A program made the translations under genes and the position numbers. Below, piece by piece: positions 40,141 through 48,805 of a stretch of DNA of 64,000 nt. The stretch spans positions 4,402,001-4,466,000 of the forward strand of contig OZ251532.1 in assembly GCA_965243175.1 (NCBI GenBank). The letters run 5' to 3'. The stretch comes from VXYL01 sp965243175 (GTDB taxonomy: Bacteria; Pseudomonadota; Gammaproteobacteria; Pseudomonadales; Azotimanducaceae). Within the stretch, counting starts at the first letter, position 1. The number at the start of each line of letters is the position of its first letter. Under the pieces are notes generated by a model, which did no database searches, was not told the DNA's origin, and saw only the letters and a list, made by a program, of their open reading frames with translations.

Positions 40141-41840
40141 CGCGGCCTCGGCGGGTGCTGACGCGGTGCGCCCTGACTCTGCTCTCGTGCTTCGCCGCGC
40201 TCGCCGTCTGCGAAGCCGCTTTGCGGTTCTTCCTTCCGAGGTACCACGAACCCGCCGCCGCCAACACTCTCCGCCACCCCCACGAAACGCGCGCTTGGGC
40301 GTTGGTGCCGAACTCGTCGCACATCAGCAGGCATCCGGACAGCGGCGCGTACGTCTCCATCGTCTACAACGGCCTCGGCATGAGGCAGAGCCGCGAGTTC
40401 CCAGCCGGAGCGCTCCGCGACGCCACGAACGTGGCGTTCTTCGGCGATTCCTTTACCGAAAACAGGCACCTCGAGTCCGCGTACTCCTTCACGGAGAGCC
40501 TGGATTTCCTTCTCAACCTGCACGAGAACGTCGCCTTCAACGTGCTCAAGTTCGGCGCCGCGGCCTACGGCCCGGGGCAGGCGTTCAACTGGTATCGGGA
40601 GTTCGAAGGCCGCGACGAGCTGGCCCACGTGGTCTACGTCTTCTGCCACAGCGACATACGCGACTTCTACAAACGAGAGATCTTCTCCTTGGACCCGTCG
40701 GGCGACCTGGTCGCGAACGTCGCCGGCGAGACGAGCTCGTTGAGATACCTGCTCTCTCGACTGCATCTGACGTATCTCGCGATCGACTTCGCTGCGCGCG
40801 TCGAATACGGCTGGATGCGCCTGATTCGCCGACGAGACGCACCGCCCCAGCCATCCGTGGCCGAACTGCGCAGGCCGCTTGCCGGCGGGATCGAGACGTC
40901 CGAGGAAACGCTGGCCCGCATCGAGCAGCGTATCCTCCGACGGCGGCAAGAAGGGGACGCCTTCTCAGGCGACGCCTGGGACGATGCCATCGCCGCGTTC
41001 CAGGCGCTGCTCTCGCACTGGAAGCAGGAGGTGGAGACGCGCGGCGGCAAGTTCCATGTCGCCCTTCTGCCCTACATGCGCGAGGAGTGGGTGCGAGAGC
41101 TGATCCCGTCCGCAATCGACGTCGTCGACCTGCACGGCTGCTTCAGCCGCGCGATCCCGAACTACAGCTACGACGCCGTGAGCTTCGACGACCCCCGCGA
41201 CGGGCACTGGAACGAAGCGGGCAACATGGTGGCGGCGCACTGCCTGTACCGGTTGCTGGAAGAGGAGACGGGCTTGCCGAGCCTCTCGGACGACGCCCTT
41301 GCCGAGGCCCGCTACGAGTTCTACCGCGCCGTTGCCGGCAGCGACGGCTGGATGCCGTCTTCCCCTTGGGCGAAGCGGCCGGCGACGATGCGCCACGATC
41401 CCATCGCCATTTCCGCCAAGTATCTGGCGCTGGAACGCGGACGCGGCGAACGCCCGCTGCAACTGGCGGGCAAGGACGGGGCGCTGGCGAACTCAGGCTG
41501 GCACATCTACTTCGTTCCCGGCGTGGCAGGCCGAGCGGATTCGCTCGTCTATCTGAAGATGCTCTGCCAGCAAGAGGACCGGGCGCGGCCCTTCCTGCTG
41601 CAAGTGGACGCGGCCAATCCAGCGGACTTGCCGTCGGAACGCCAGGCGATCGGCCACGAAGACCTGGATTTCGACTTCGAGGGCAACGGCGTCGAGAGCG
41701 CCAGGCGCTGCGTGGTCACGGTCGACCTGCCCGCCTACGAAATCGCCGCGGTGCGCACGGGACAGTACGACGGCGCCGGCCACGCCTGGATGGTCGAGTT
41801 CACGGCGGACGAGATGTTCTCGGGCGACGGAGAGAAATGA
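40137..41840 (+). CDS. Membrane-anchored SGNH-like protein with conserved C-terminal domain (paralogue 2)
   Basis: 567 aa, ATG overlapping the previous stop. The architecture is as in the paralogue at 36480-38216: an N-terminal membrane helix (LTLLSCFAALAVCEAALRFFLP), VAFFGDSFTENR with the presumed Ser, DGHWNEAGNMVAAHCLY with the presumed Asp-x-His, and a C-terminal domain of about 105 residues (YLKMLC, FLLQVDAANPADLP, HEDLDFDF, RCVV, LPAYEIAAVRTGQYD). Long stretches such as AYSFTESLDFLLNLHE are identical, so this is a duplication with the tesB and phyH-like genes lodged between the copies. It is 68 nt upstream of the yejF-like gene. Function is unknown; a role in modifying a surface polymer is only an inference. 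Confidence 0.75.
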   Translation: MTRPRRVLTRCALTLLSCFAALAVCEAALRFFLPRYHEPAAANTLRHPHETRAWALVPNSSHISRHPDSGAYVSIVYNGLGMRQSREFPAGALRDATNVAFFGDSFTENRHLESAYSFTESLDFLLNLHENVAFNVLKFGAAAYGPGQAFNWYREFEGRDELAHVVYVFCHSDIRDFYKREIFSLDPSGDLVANVAGETSSLRYLLSRLHLTYLAIDFAARVEYGWMRLIRRRDAPPQPSVAELRRPLAGGIETSEETLARIEQRILRRRQEGDAFSGDAWDDAIAAFQALLSHWKQEVETRGGKFHVALLPYMREEWVRELIPSAIDVVDLHGCFSRAIPNYSYDAVSFDDPRDGHWNEAGNMVAAHCLYRLLEEETGLPSLSDDALAEARYEFYRAVAGSDGWMPSSPWAKRPATMRHDPIAISAKYLALERGRGERPLQLAGKDGALANSGWHIYFVPGVAGRADSLVYLKMLCQQEDRARPFLLQVDAANPADLPSERQAIGHEDLDFDFEGNGVESARRCVVTVDLPAYEIAAVRTGQYDGAGHAWMVEFTADEMFSGDGEK

Positions 41841-41908
41841 CCGGTGGACCCAATGCGCGCCCGCACGGTTAGAATCCACCCGATCTGACGGACAACCGAG
41901 GAGGGCGG

Positions 41909-43516
41909 ATGTCCAAGCTGCTGGAAGTGCGCGACCTGCACGTGAGCTTCGGCGAGACGCCGGCGGTGCGCGGCGTCTCCTTCGACATCGAAGCGGGCGA
42001 GACCGTGGCGCTGGTGGGCGAATCCGGCTCCGGCAAGTCGGTCACCGCGCTCTCGGTGCTGCAACTGCTGCCCTATCCGCAGGCGCGCCATCCCGCCGGC
42101 AGCGTGCTGGTGAACGGCGAAGAGATGCTCGGCGCGGACAAGACGCGCCTGCTCGACGTGCGCGGCGGCGTGGTGAGCATGATCTTCCAGGAGCCGATGA
42201 CCTCCCTGAACCCGCTGCACGTGATCGCCAAGCAGGTGGGCGAAGCGCTGGTCGTCCACAAGCGGCTTTCGGCGAAGCTCGCCCGCGAACGCACCTTGGA
42301 ACTGCTGGAACTGGTGGGCCTGCAGGATGCCGAGAGCCGCCTCGGCGCCTATCCCCACGAACTTTCCGGCGGGCAGCGGCAGCGGGTGATGATCGCCATG
42401 GCGCTCGCCAACGAACCGCAGTTGCTCATCGCCGACGAACCCACCACGGCGCTGGACGTCACCATCCAGGCGCAGATTCTGCAGCTGCTCAAAGATCTGC
42501 AGGCGCGGCTGGACATGGCCATGCTGCTCATCACCCACGACCTCGGCATCGTCCGCAACATGGCGAACCGCGTGTGCGTGATGACCAACGGCGAGATCGT
42601 CGAAGCGGGCAGCAACCGGCAGATATTCACCGCGCCGAAGCACGACTACACGCGCAAGCTCTTGGCCGCCGAGCCGAAGGGCGACCCGCCAGCCGCGAAC
42701 CGCAAGGCGGCGCTGGTGGCGGAAGCGCGCGAGCTCACCGTGAAGTACCCCATCGGCAAAGGCTGGTTCGGCAAGAGCCGCTTCTTCACCGCGGTCGACA
42801 CGGTGGACATCGAGGTGCGCGCTGGCCAGACCGTGGGCGTGGTCGGCGAATCCGGCTCCGGCAAGACCACCCTCGGCCTCGCCATGCTGCGCCTGCTCAC
42901 CAGCGAAGGCGGCATCCGCTTCGACGGCGAAGAGATCAGCGACGTGAAGCGCAGGGGCCTCATCCCGCTGCGCAGGGACATGCAGATCGTCTTCCAGGAC
43001 CCCTACGGCAGCCTCTCGCCGCGCCTCTCCGTGCTGCAGATCGTCGAGGAAGGGCTGCGCATCCACGAAGCGGACGTTCCCAAGGAGGAACGGCGCCGGC
43101 GGGTCGCCGAAGTGCTGGAAGAGGTGGGCCTCGAACCGGAGCACATGGAACGCTATCCGCACGAGTTCTCCGGCGGCCAGCGGCAACGCATCTCCATCGC
43201 CCGCGCCATGGTGCTGCGCCCGCGCTTCGTCGTGCTCGACGAGCCGACTTCGGCACTGGACATGTCCGTGCAGGCGCAGATCGTCGACCTGCTGCGCGAC
43301 CTGCAAACCGCCCACGACCTCGGCTACCTGTTCGTCAGCCATGACTTGAAGGTGGTGCGAGCGCTGGCGAACTGGCTGATCGTGATGCGCGACGGCGTGG
43401 TCGTGGAGCAAGGCCCGGCCGCCGACGTGTTCGAGAACCCAAGCAGCGACTACACCAAGGCGCTGTTCCACGCCGCGCTGGACCTCGAAGCGGATGAGCA
43501 GGTCGTCCGCCAGTAG
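41909..43516 (+). CDS. yejF: YejF-like dual ATPase of a peptide ABC importer
   Basis: 535 aa with two complete ATPase halves. The first has Walker A GESGSGKSV, signature LSGGQRQR and Walker B LLIADEPTTALD. The second has GESGSGKTT, FSGGQRQR and FVVLDEPTSALD. The layout and segments such as IFQEPMTSLNPLH, QILQLLKDLQ and VFQDPYGSLSPRLSVLQIVEEGLR match YejF, the ATPase of the YejABEF microcin and oligopeptide importer. It has a strong ribosome site (GAGGAGGG). The permease and binding-protein genes (yejA, yejB, yejE) are absent downstream, so they must lie elsewhere. The last codons and stop form the first unit of a 21-bp tandem repeat. Confidence 0.9.
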   Translation: MSKLLEVRDLHVSFGETPAVRGVSFDIEAGETVALVGESGSGKSVTALSVLQLLPYPQARHPAGSVLVNGEEMLGADKTRLLDVRGGVVSMIFQEPMTSLNPLHVIAKQVGEALVVHKRLSAKLARERTLELLELVGLQDAESRLGAYPHELSGGQRQRVMIAMALANEPQLLIADEPTTALDVTIQAQILQLLKDLQARLDMAMLLITHDLGIVRNMANRVCVMTNGEIVEAGSNRQIFTAPKHDYTRKLLAAEPKGDPPAANRKAALVAEARELTVKYPIGKGWFGKSRFFTAVDTVDIEVRAGQTVGVVGESGSGKTTLGLAMLRLLTSEGGIRFDGEEISDVKRRGLIPLRRDMQIVFQDPYGSLSPRLSVLQIVEEGLRIHEADVPKEERRRRVAEVLEEVGLEPEHMERYPHEFSGGQRQRISIARAMVLRPRFVVLDEPTSALDMSVQAQIVDLLRDLQTAHDLGYLFVSHDLKVVRALANWLIVMRDGVVVEQGPAADVFENPSSDYTKALFHAALDLEADEQVVRQ

Positions 43517-43627
43517 GCGGGAGTCGTCCGCCAGTAGGCGGGAGTCGTCCGCCAGTAGGCGGGAGTCGTCCGCCAGTAGGCGGGGCTTGTTCGGCAGTAG
43601 GCGAGGCTCGTTCACCAGTGCCCTGCA
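43502..43627 (+). repeat. 21-bp tandem repeat, six units, starting at the yejF-like stop codon
   Basis: The unit GTCGTCCGCCAGTAGGCGGG plus one base repeats at 43502, 43523, 43544 and 43565 nearly perfectly. Two decayed copies follow at 43586 and 43607. Each good unit repeats the gene's final VVRQ codons and TAG. Inside each, CCGCC and GGCGG can pair across AGTA as a small hairpin. It ends 3 bases before the next start codon. Confidence 0.9.
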
Positions 43628-43630
43628 CGA

Positions 43631-44479
43631 ATGATCTCGTCCGAACAACGCGACACCTTCGCCGCCGATGGCCTGCTCGAACTGCGCGGCTTCCTGCCTC
43701 AAGACGTGGTGGCGACCGCCCGCGAAGCGGTGCTGCGGGCGCTCTCTCGAAGCAACGGCGGCGCGTCGCTCATGTCTGCCGGGCAGTGGCATCTGAACGG
43801 CCTTTCGCGGGATGGCGGAATCGCCGCCGGCGCACACCTCGTCAAGGGCGCGAAACGGGCGCGGGCGTTACGGGATCTCTTCACTCCGCGCTTGCGCGAA
43901 GCCGTTGCCGCTCTGCTCGATGGCGCGGCGCTGTGTACGCTCGCCAAGTCGCCCAGCCTGCTGTTCACGCTGCCGAACGCCGACGCTTGGACGGTGCCGC
44001 GCAGCGTCTGGCATGTGGACCTGCCGCGCTTGCCTGCCGCGGGCATCGCCGGCGTCCAGGCGTTCGCATTTCTGAACGAGGTGCGGCCCGGCGGTGGCGG
44101 CACGCTGGTCGTCAAGGGTTCGCATCGCTTGGTGAACGACCGCGGCTTCACCCGCTCCCGCGACATCAAGCGCGTGCTGAAGCGCAAGCCTTGGTTCGAG
44201 GACCTGTTCGGCGCCAGCTGCGAGAACCGTCTGCGCTTCATGGAACCGGGCGCCTGCGTGGAGGGCGTGCCGGTGCAGGCGGTGGAACTGCACGGCGGCC
44301 CCGGCGACGTGATCTTGACGGACTTGCGTTTGCTGCACACCCCGGCGCCCAATGCCGCCGACACGCCACGCATGATGGCGACGCAGCGCTTCCTGCGCGA
44401 CGGCGCCCTTGCGACACTGCGCCAGCTCTACGGCGGAGCGGAACCAGCCACGGAGGAGAACGATCGATGGAAATGCTGA
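43631..44479 (+). CDS. Phytanoyl-CoA dioxygenase-like oxygenase 2
   Basis: 282 aa. The iron ligands are likely in VWHVDLPR (His and Asp) and LRLLHTPAPN (distal His), with an arginine in TPRMMATQR for 2-oxoglutarate. The GGGGTLVVKGSHRLVND segment is the usual beta-helix strand with the GSH motif. It begins directly after the 21-bp tandem repeat, which may act as its leader. It overlaps the following SMP-30 gene by 13 nt, so the two are coupled, suggesting sequential steps on one small molecule; the substrate is unknown. It is quite different from the other two PhyH-like proteins in the window. Confidence 0.85.
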   Translation: MISSEQRDTFAADGLLELRGFLPQDVVATAREAVLRALSRSNGGASLMSAGQWHLNGLSRDGGIAAGAHLVKGAKRARALRDLFTPRLREAVAALLDGAALCTLAKSPSLLFTLPNADAWTVPRSVWHVDLPRLPAAGIAGVQAFAFLNEVRPGGGGTLVVKGSHRLVNDRGFTRSRDIKRVLKRKPWFEDLFGASCENRLRFMEPGACVEGVPVQAVELHGGPGDVILTDLRLLHTPAPNAADTPRMMATQRFLRDGALATLRQLYGGAEPATEENDRWKC

Positions 44480-45330
44480 CGAAAGGCTACGGACTCGTCG
44501 AAGGCCCGCTGTGGATGCCGGAGCGCGGACTGCTGTTCAGCGACGTCCACGGCGGCGGGGTCTACGCGCTGGCCGCGGATGCGAGCGTGGAAACGGTGTT
44601 TCCGCACCGCCGCGGCATCGGCGGCATGGCCTTGCACGAACGCGGCGGCGTGGTGGTGGGCGGGCGCAACATCGCCTTCAAGAGCTTCGAAGGCGGCGAG
44701 AGCGTGGTGCTGCTCGACAGCGACCCGGAACACGGCAACGTCGGCTTCAACGACCTGACCACCGATGCCGCCGGGCGCATCTACGTCGGCTCGCTCGGCA
44801 GCCCGGTATTCGAACCGGGCGAACAGCGCCCCGGCAACCTGCACCTCATCGACCTCGACGGCGCCAGCCGCGTCGTCGCCGAGGACGTGCTGCTCACCAA
44901 CGGCCTAGGCTTCTCCCCGGACGGCGCCACCCTCTACCACTCCGACTCCCGCCGCCAATCCATCCACTGCTACGACGTGGCGGAGAACGGCGACCTGGGC
45001 CCGAAGCGCCTCTTCGCCGAGACCCCCACCGGCACTCCCGACGGCCTCGCGGTGGCCACTGACGGCACGGTGTGGGTGGCAATCGCGGGCGGCGGCGTCG
45101 TCAGCGTCTTCCACCCAAACGGTGCGCTGGCGCAGAACCTCGACGTGCCGATGCCGATGGTCACGAGCCTCTGCTTCGGCGGCGACGACCTCCGCGACCT
45201 TTACGTCGTCACGGGATCAGACGGCGTGGAAGGAACCCGCGAAGGCGCGGTGTTCCGAGCCCGGGTCGAGACGCCGGGGCTGGCTGTGCCGTTGGCGCGG
45301 GTGAAGGTCGGATCACTACTGTCCCACTAA
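44467..45330 (+). CDS. SMP-30/gluconolactonase-family hydrolase
   Basis: A six-bladed beta-propeller of 287 aa. Typical blade motifs and metal ligands are EGPLWMPERGLLFSD (first Glu), FNDLTTDAAGRIYVGS (Asn and Asp), NGLGFSPDGATLYHSDS (Asn) and PDGLAVATDGTVWVAI (Asp). Family members hydrolyse sugar lactones or organophosphate-like esters with a divalent metal. It starts at the ATG at 44467 inside the preceding oxygenase gene. Pairing of an oxygenase with a lactonase is common in small-molecule catabolic modules. The stop lies 190 nt before the next gene, so the operon probably ends here. Confidence 0.9.
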   Translation: MEMLTKGYGLVEGPLWMPERGLLFSDVHGGGVYALAADASVETVFPHRRGIGGMALHERGGVVVGGRNIAFKSFEGGESVVLLDSDPEHGNVGFNDLTTDAAGRIYVGSLGSPVFEPGEQRPGNLHLIDLDGASRVVAEDVLLTNGLGFSPDGATLYHSDSRRQSIHCYDVAENGDLGPKRLFAETPTGTPDGLAVATDGTVWVAIAGGGVVSVFHPNGALAQNLDVPMPMVTSLCFGGDDLRDLYVVTGSDGVEGTREGAVFRARVETPGLAVPLARVKVGSLLSH

Positions 45331-45455
45331 CTCCATGCGAGTTTCGTCTCTGCTTGCGAGGGAGCGGTCGGGTCCTAGGTCTTGTTTCGAGCAGATCGTC
45401 GAGAGGCCATCGCCCGGGAATCGAGAGCGCGGCGAAGTCCAAGGAGAAGACGAGC

Positions 45456-45483
45456 CTGACTTGGCGCCCATGTACGATAATGA
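45456..45483 (+). promoter_or_regulatory. Weak candidate promoter for the lipoprotein-queA-tgt-sec operon
   Basis: CTGACT at 45456-45461 and TAATGA at 45478-45483 are 16 bp apart, with GATAAT overlapping at 45476. It lies in the only sizeable gap (190 nt) upstream of the lipoprotein gene. The -35 match is poor. Confidence 0.3.
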
Positions 45484-45520
45484 TCGCTTCGTCCGCCTGC
45501 TTCTGGGTCTCGAAGGACTC

Positions 45521-46321
45521 ATGCATCGAGTCGTCCTCAGCGTCGCTGCGTCGGTTTGCGCCTTGGCGGTTGTTGGCTGCTACTCTGGCGAAGGTTCCGG
45601 CGAGCTGGCGTTCGAGACATATCCGGTTGCCGATTTCGATGTGGTCGCGCTTGCCGGGCAAGGTTCGGTGACGATCACGCCGGGCGAGTTCGCGGTCTCG
45701 GCGTCCGCGGAAGACAACGTGCTGCCGTCGCTTCGCGTGCTGCGCGAGGGCAGCGCGTTGATGCTGCGTCGGGACGTCGACGTCATCGACGGCATCCGCG
45801 CCGAACTGCCGATTGAGTACCACGTGTCCATGCCGCGGCTTGCCGAGGCGCGCGTCTCCGGCAGCGGCGCGATGGCGATTCGAGGCTTTGATTCGCAATC
45901 GCCGCTGCGGCTCGAAGCCAAGGGTGCGAGCAGTGTGGACGTTGCCGGGGTGGCTGCTTCGGAGGTGACGATTGCGGCGAGCGGCGCGGCCGCGATCGCC
46001 ATCGCCGGGTTGGCCGCGCGGCGTATCGATTGCGAAATCAGCGGTTCCGCGCACGTCTCCGCGGCTGGCGAAGCCGAGGCGCTGGCTTTGAACGTCCGCG
46101 GCTCGGCCGCCTTTCGCGGCGCTCGGCTGCGTGTCGTGGCGGCGACAGCGCAAGTCGCGGGCGCGGCGCAAGGTTTCGTTTGGGCCTCCGAGACCCTCGA
46201 TGCTGAAGTCGGCGGCCGTGGGCGGCTGCTCTACCGCGGTGCCCCGACGGTCACGAGGACGCTGCAACGCGAGGGGCAATTGATCGCGTTGGCTTCTTCG
46301 TCAGATCTGCGCGATGGCTGA
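45521..46321 (+). CDS. Lipoprotein with a GIN/DUF2807-type auto-transporter adhesin head domain
   Basis: 266 aa from the ATG at 45521, which follows AAGGA. The signal peptide ends at lipobox VVGC (Cys about residue 25). The mature part is a beta-helix-like repeat typical of DUF2807: FDVVALAGQGSVTI, LPIEYHVSMPRLAEARVSGSGAM, LEAKGASSVDVAG, CEISGSAHVSAAGEA, LNVRGSAAF. Such proteins sit in the outer membrane or periplasm and have no firm function. Its last codons overlap the queA start by 8 nt, so it leads the queA-tgt-yajC-secD-secF transcription unit, an unusual companion for those housekeeping genes. Confidence 0.85.
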   Translation: MHRVVLSVAASVCALAVVGCYSGEGSGELAFETYPVADFDVVALAGQGSVTITPGEFAVSASAEDNVLPSLRVLREGSALMLRRDVDVIDGIRAELPIEYHVSMPRLAEARVSGSGAMAIRGFDSQSPLRLEAKGASSVDVAGVAASEVTIAASGAAAIAIAGLAARRIDCEISGSAHVSAAGEAEALALNVRGSAAFRGARLRVVAATAQVAGAAQGFVWASETLDAEVGGRGRLLYRGAPTVTRTLQREGQLIALASSSDLRDG

Positions 46322-47354
46322 AGTGTCGCCCGTGGAGCAGGTGCGTGCCGAGGACTTCGACTTCCACCTCCCCCCGTCGCTGATCGCCCAGCGCCCGGCC
46401 GCCGAACGCACCGGCAGCCGCCTGCTCGTCCTTGGCGACGGCGAGATCCGCCACCGTCGCTTCCCCGACATCGCCGAACTGCTGCGTCCGAAGGACCTGC
46501 TGGTGGTCAACGACACGCAGGTGATGAAGGCGCGTCTCGCGGCGGTCAAGGATTCCGGCGGCAAGGCCGAGATTCTCGTCGAGCGCATCGAAGACGAAAC
46601 TCGCGCCTTGTGCCAAGTGCGCGCCAGCAAGCCGCTCAAGCCCGGCCGAGATCTGTTCGTGGCAGGGGAGGGCGCCCGCGTCCTCGAACGACGCGGCGAG
46701 TTCTACCTGCTGCGCTTCGACGTGCCCGTCGCCGACCTGCTCGAACGCCACGGCGAGGTGCCGCTGCCGCCCTACATCGAACGCCCGCCCGACGCGGTGG
46801 ACGAAGAACGCTACCAGACGGTCTACGCGGCCGAGGCCGGCGCCGTTGCCGCGCCCACCGCCGGCTTGCACTTCGACGCCGCGTTGCTGGAACGCCTGCA
46901 AACCCAAGGCGTGGGGATCGCTCGGGTGACGCTGCACGTCGGCGCCGGCACGTTCCAGCCGGTGCGCGGCGAGGACTTGGCGACGCATCGTCTGCACGCC
47001 GAACGCTACGCGATACCGGCGGCCACGCGCCGCGCGGTCGATGCTTGCGAAGGGCGCGTCGTGGCGGTGGGCACGACCGTGGTGCGCACCCTCGAAGCTG
47101 CCGCGGCAAGCGGCTGCGATCGCGGCGAGACGCGGCTCTTCATTTTGCCGGGCCACCGCTTTCGAGTCGTCGATGCGCTGGTGACCAACTTCCACCTGCC
47201 GCGTTCGAGCTTGCTGATGCTCGTCTCGGCCTTTGCTAGCTTCGATGCGGTGCGCACCGCCTATCGGCAGGCGGTCGAGCGCGGCTACCGCTTCTACAGC
47301 TACGGCGATGCCATGTTCTGCGAACGCGCCAGCGACGATGCCGCCGGCGTTTGA
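46314..47354 (+). CDS. queA: S-adenosylmethionine:tRNA ribosyltransferase-isomerase
   Basis: 346 aa. It transfers and isomerises the ribosyl part of S-adenosylmethionine onto 7-aminomethyl-7-deazaguanine in tRNA, giving epoxyqueuosine. Family signatures are DFDFHLPPSLIAQRPAAERTGSR, LLVVNDTQVMKARL, GEVPLPPYIERPP, YQTVYAAEAGAVAAPTAGLHFD, THLHVGAGTF-like VTLHVGAGTFQPVR and LVTNFHLPRSSLLMLVSAF. The length matches E. coli QueA (356 aa). It overlaps the lipoprotein gene by 8 nt and tgt by 17 nt, the usual coupling of the two consecutive queuosine genes. Confidence 0.97.
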   Translation: MAEVSPVEQVRAEDFDFHLPPSLIAQRPAAERTGSRLLVLGDGEIRHRRFPDIAELLRPKDLLVVNDTQVMKARLAAVKDSGGKAEILVERIEDETRALCQVRASKPLKPGRDLFVAGEGARVLERRGEFYLLRFDVPVADLLERHGEVPLPPYIERPPDAVDEERYQTVYAAEAGAVAAPTAGLHFDAALLERLQTQGVGIARVTLHVGAGTFQPVRGEDLATHRLHAERYAIPAATRRAVDACEGRVVAVGTTVVRTLEAAAASGCDRGETRLFILPGHRFRVVDALVTNFHLPRSSLLMLVSAFASFDAVRTAYRQAVERGYRFYSYGDAMFCERASDDAAGV

Positions 47355-48450
47355 GGTTCTGGCGACGGACGGCGCCGCGCGCCGGGGCCGTCTGCACACG
47401 CGCCACGGCAGCGTCGAAACGCCGGTCTTCATGCCCTGCGGCACGGCCGGCACGGTGAAGGGCATGACGCCGCGCATGTTGCAGGATGCCGGCACGACGA
47501 TGCTGCTCGGCAACACCTTCCACCTCATGCTGCGCCCGGGCGATGAGTTGATAGCGCGTCTCGGCGGCCTGCACCGCTTCATGCAGTGGCCAGGGCCGAT
47601 CCTCACCGATTCCGGCGGCTACCAGGTGTTCAGCCTGCGCGAACTGCGCAAGGTGAGGGCGGACGGCGTGGTGTTCCGCTCGCCGATCAACGGCGATCTG
47701 GTGGAACTCACGCCGGAGCGCTCGATTGCGGTGCAGCACAACCTCGGCGCCGACGTGGTGATGTCCTTCGACGAATGCACGCCGTATCCCGCCACCCGCG
47801 ACGAAGCGGCGGCGTCGATGCGGCTGTCGATGGACTGGGCGAAGCGCGGCTTCGAGCGCCACGGCGATTCGCCGAGCCTGCTGTTCGGCATCGTCCAAGG
47901 CGGCATGTTCACCGACCTGCGCGACGAGAGCCTCGGCCTGCTCCTCGACATCGGCTTCGACGGCTACGCGGTGGGCGGCCTCTCGGTCGGCGAGCCGAAG
48001 CAGGAGATGGACGCCGTGCTCGCCCACACGGCGCCTCGCCTGCCGGCGCAAGCGCCGCGCTATCTGATGGGCGTGGGCGCACCGGCGGACTTGCTGCGCG
48101 GCGCGCAGCTCGGCATCGACATGTTCGACTGCGTGCTGCCGACCCGCAACGCCCGCAACGGGCATCTCTTCACCTCGCGCGGCGTGGTGAAGATACGCAA
48201 CGCCAGGCACCGCGACGATCCCGCCCCCATCGACGCCGACTGCGACTGCTACGCCTGCGCCAACTTCTCCCGCGCCTACGTCCACCACCTGCACCGCAGC
48301 AACGAGATGCTCGGCGGCATGCTGGCGACGATGCACAACCTGCGCTACTACCACTCCTTCATGGCGCAATTGCGAACGGCAATCGAATCGGGTAGGTTGG
48401 CGCACTTCGCTCGTGCCGTCGTCGACGGCTGGGAATCTGGCCATGCTTGA
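47338..48450 (+). CDS. tgt: tRNA-guanine transglycosylase
   Basis: 370 aa. It swaps guanine 34 of GUN-anticodon tRNAs for preQ1, the step before QueA. Visible are the substrate-binding TDSGGYQVFSL, GIVQGG, GGLSVGEP, the nucleophile region MFDCVLPTRNARNG, and zinc ligands C-x-C-x2-C in DCDCYACANFSRAY with the later histidine in VHHLHRSNE. The ATG at 47338 (MPPAFEVLATDG) gives the family's standard N-terminus; earlier in-frame starts would lie deep in queA. It overlaps yajC by 8 nt. Confidence 0.97.
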   Translation: MPPAFEVLATDGAARRGRLHTRHGSVETPVFMPCGTAGTVKGMTPRMLQDAGTTMLLGNTFHLMLRPGDELIARLGGLHRFMQWPGPILTDSGGYQVFSLRELRKVRADGVVFRSPINGDLVELTPERSIAVQHNLGADVVMSFDECTPYPATRDEAAASMRLSMDWAKRGFERHGDSPSLLFGIVQGGMFTDLRDESLGLLLDIGFDGYAVGGLSVGEPKQEMDAVLAHTAPRLPAQAPRYLMGVGAPADLLRGAQLGIDMFDCVLPTRNARNGHLFTSRGVVKIRNARHRDDPAPIDADCDCYACANFSRAYVHHLHRSNEMLGGMLATMHNLRYYHSFMAQLRTAIESGRLAHFARAVVDGWESGHA

Positions 48451-48805
48451 ACTCGCGCCGCTAGAGTTGGCGCCGGCGGCCCACGCCGCGGCAGCCTGCG
48501 CAGCGCCCGCAGGCGGCAGTCCGTGGACGATGTTCCTGCTGCTCGGCGGCTTCGCGCTCATTTTCTACTTCATGCTCATCCGCCCGCAGAGCAAGCGGCG
48601 CAAGGAGCATCAGGCGCTGGTGTCGGGGCTCGCCAAGGGCGATGAAGTAGTCACCGTGGGCGGCATCACCGGCGCCGTCACCAAGGTCGAGGACGACTTC
48701 GTGAAGGTGAGCATCGCCAACAACGTGGAAATCCGCGTCCAGAAAAGCTCGGTCGGCGCATCGCTGCCGAAGGGCACCCTCAAGTCGCTGGATGAGAAGA
48801 AGTAG
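48443..48805 (+). CDS. yajC: Sec translocon accessory protein YajC
   Basis: An inner-membrane protein of 120 aa. One membrane helix (TMFLLLGGFALIFYFMLIRPQ) is followed by the typical cytoplasmic part SKRRKEHQALVSGLAKGDEVVTVGGITGAV. It forms a complex with SecD and SecF and binds SecYEG and AcrB-type pumps in E. coli. The N-terminal Ala-rich stretch ahead of the helix is longer than usual. The ATG at 48443 overlaps tgt's end, and the gene in turn overlaps secD by 14 nt. Confidence 0.96.
   Translation: MLELAPLELAPAAHAAAACAAPAGGSPWTMFLLLGGFALIFYFMLIRPQSKRRKEHQALVSGLAKGDEVVTVGGITGAVTKVEDDFVKVSIANNVEIRVQKSSVGASLPKGTLKSLDEKK

Noticed and set aside
43502..43627. CRISPR-like array
   Set aside because: The units are contiguous with no spacers. 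It is a plain tandem repeat.
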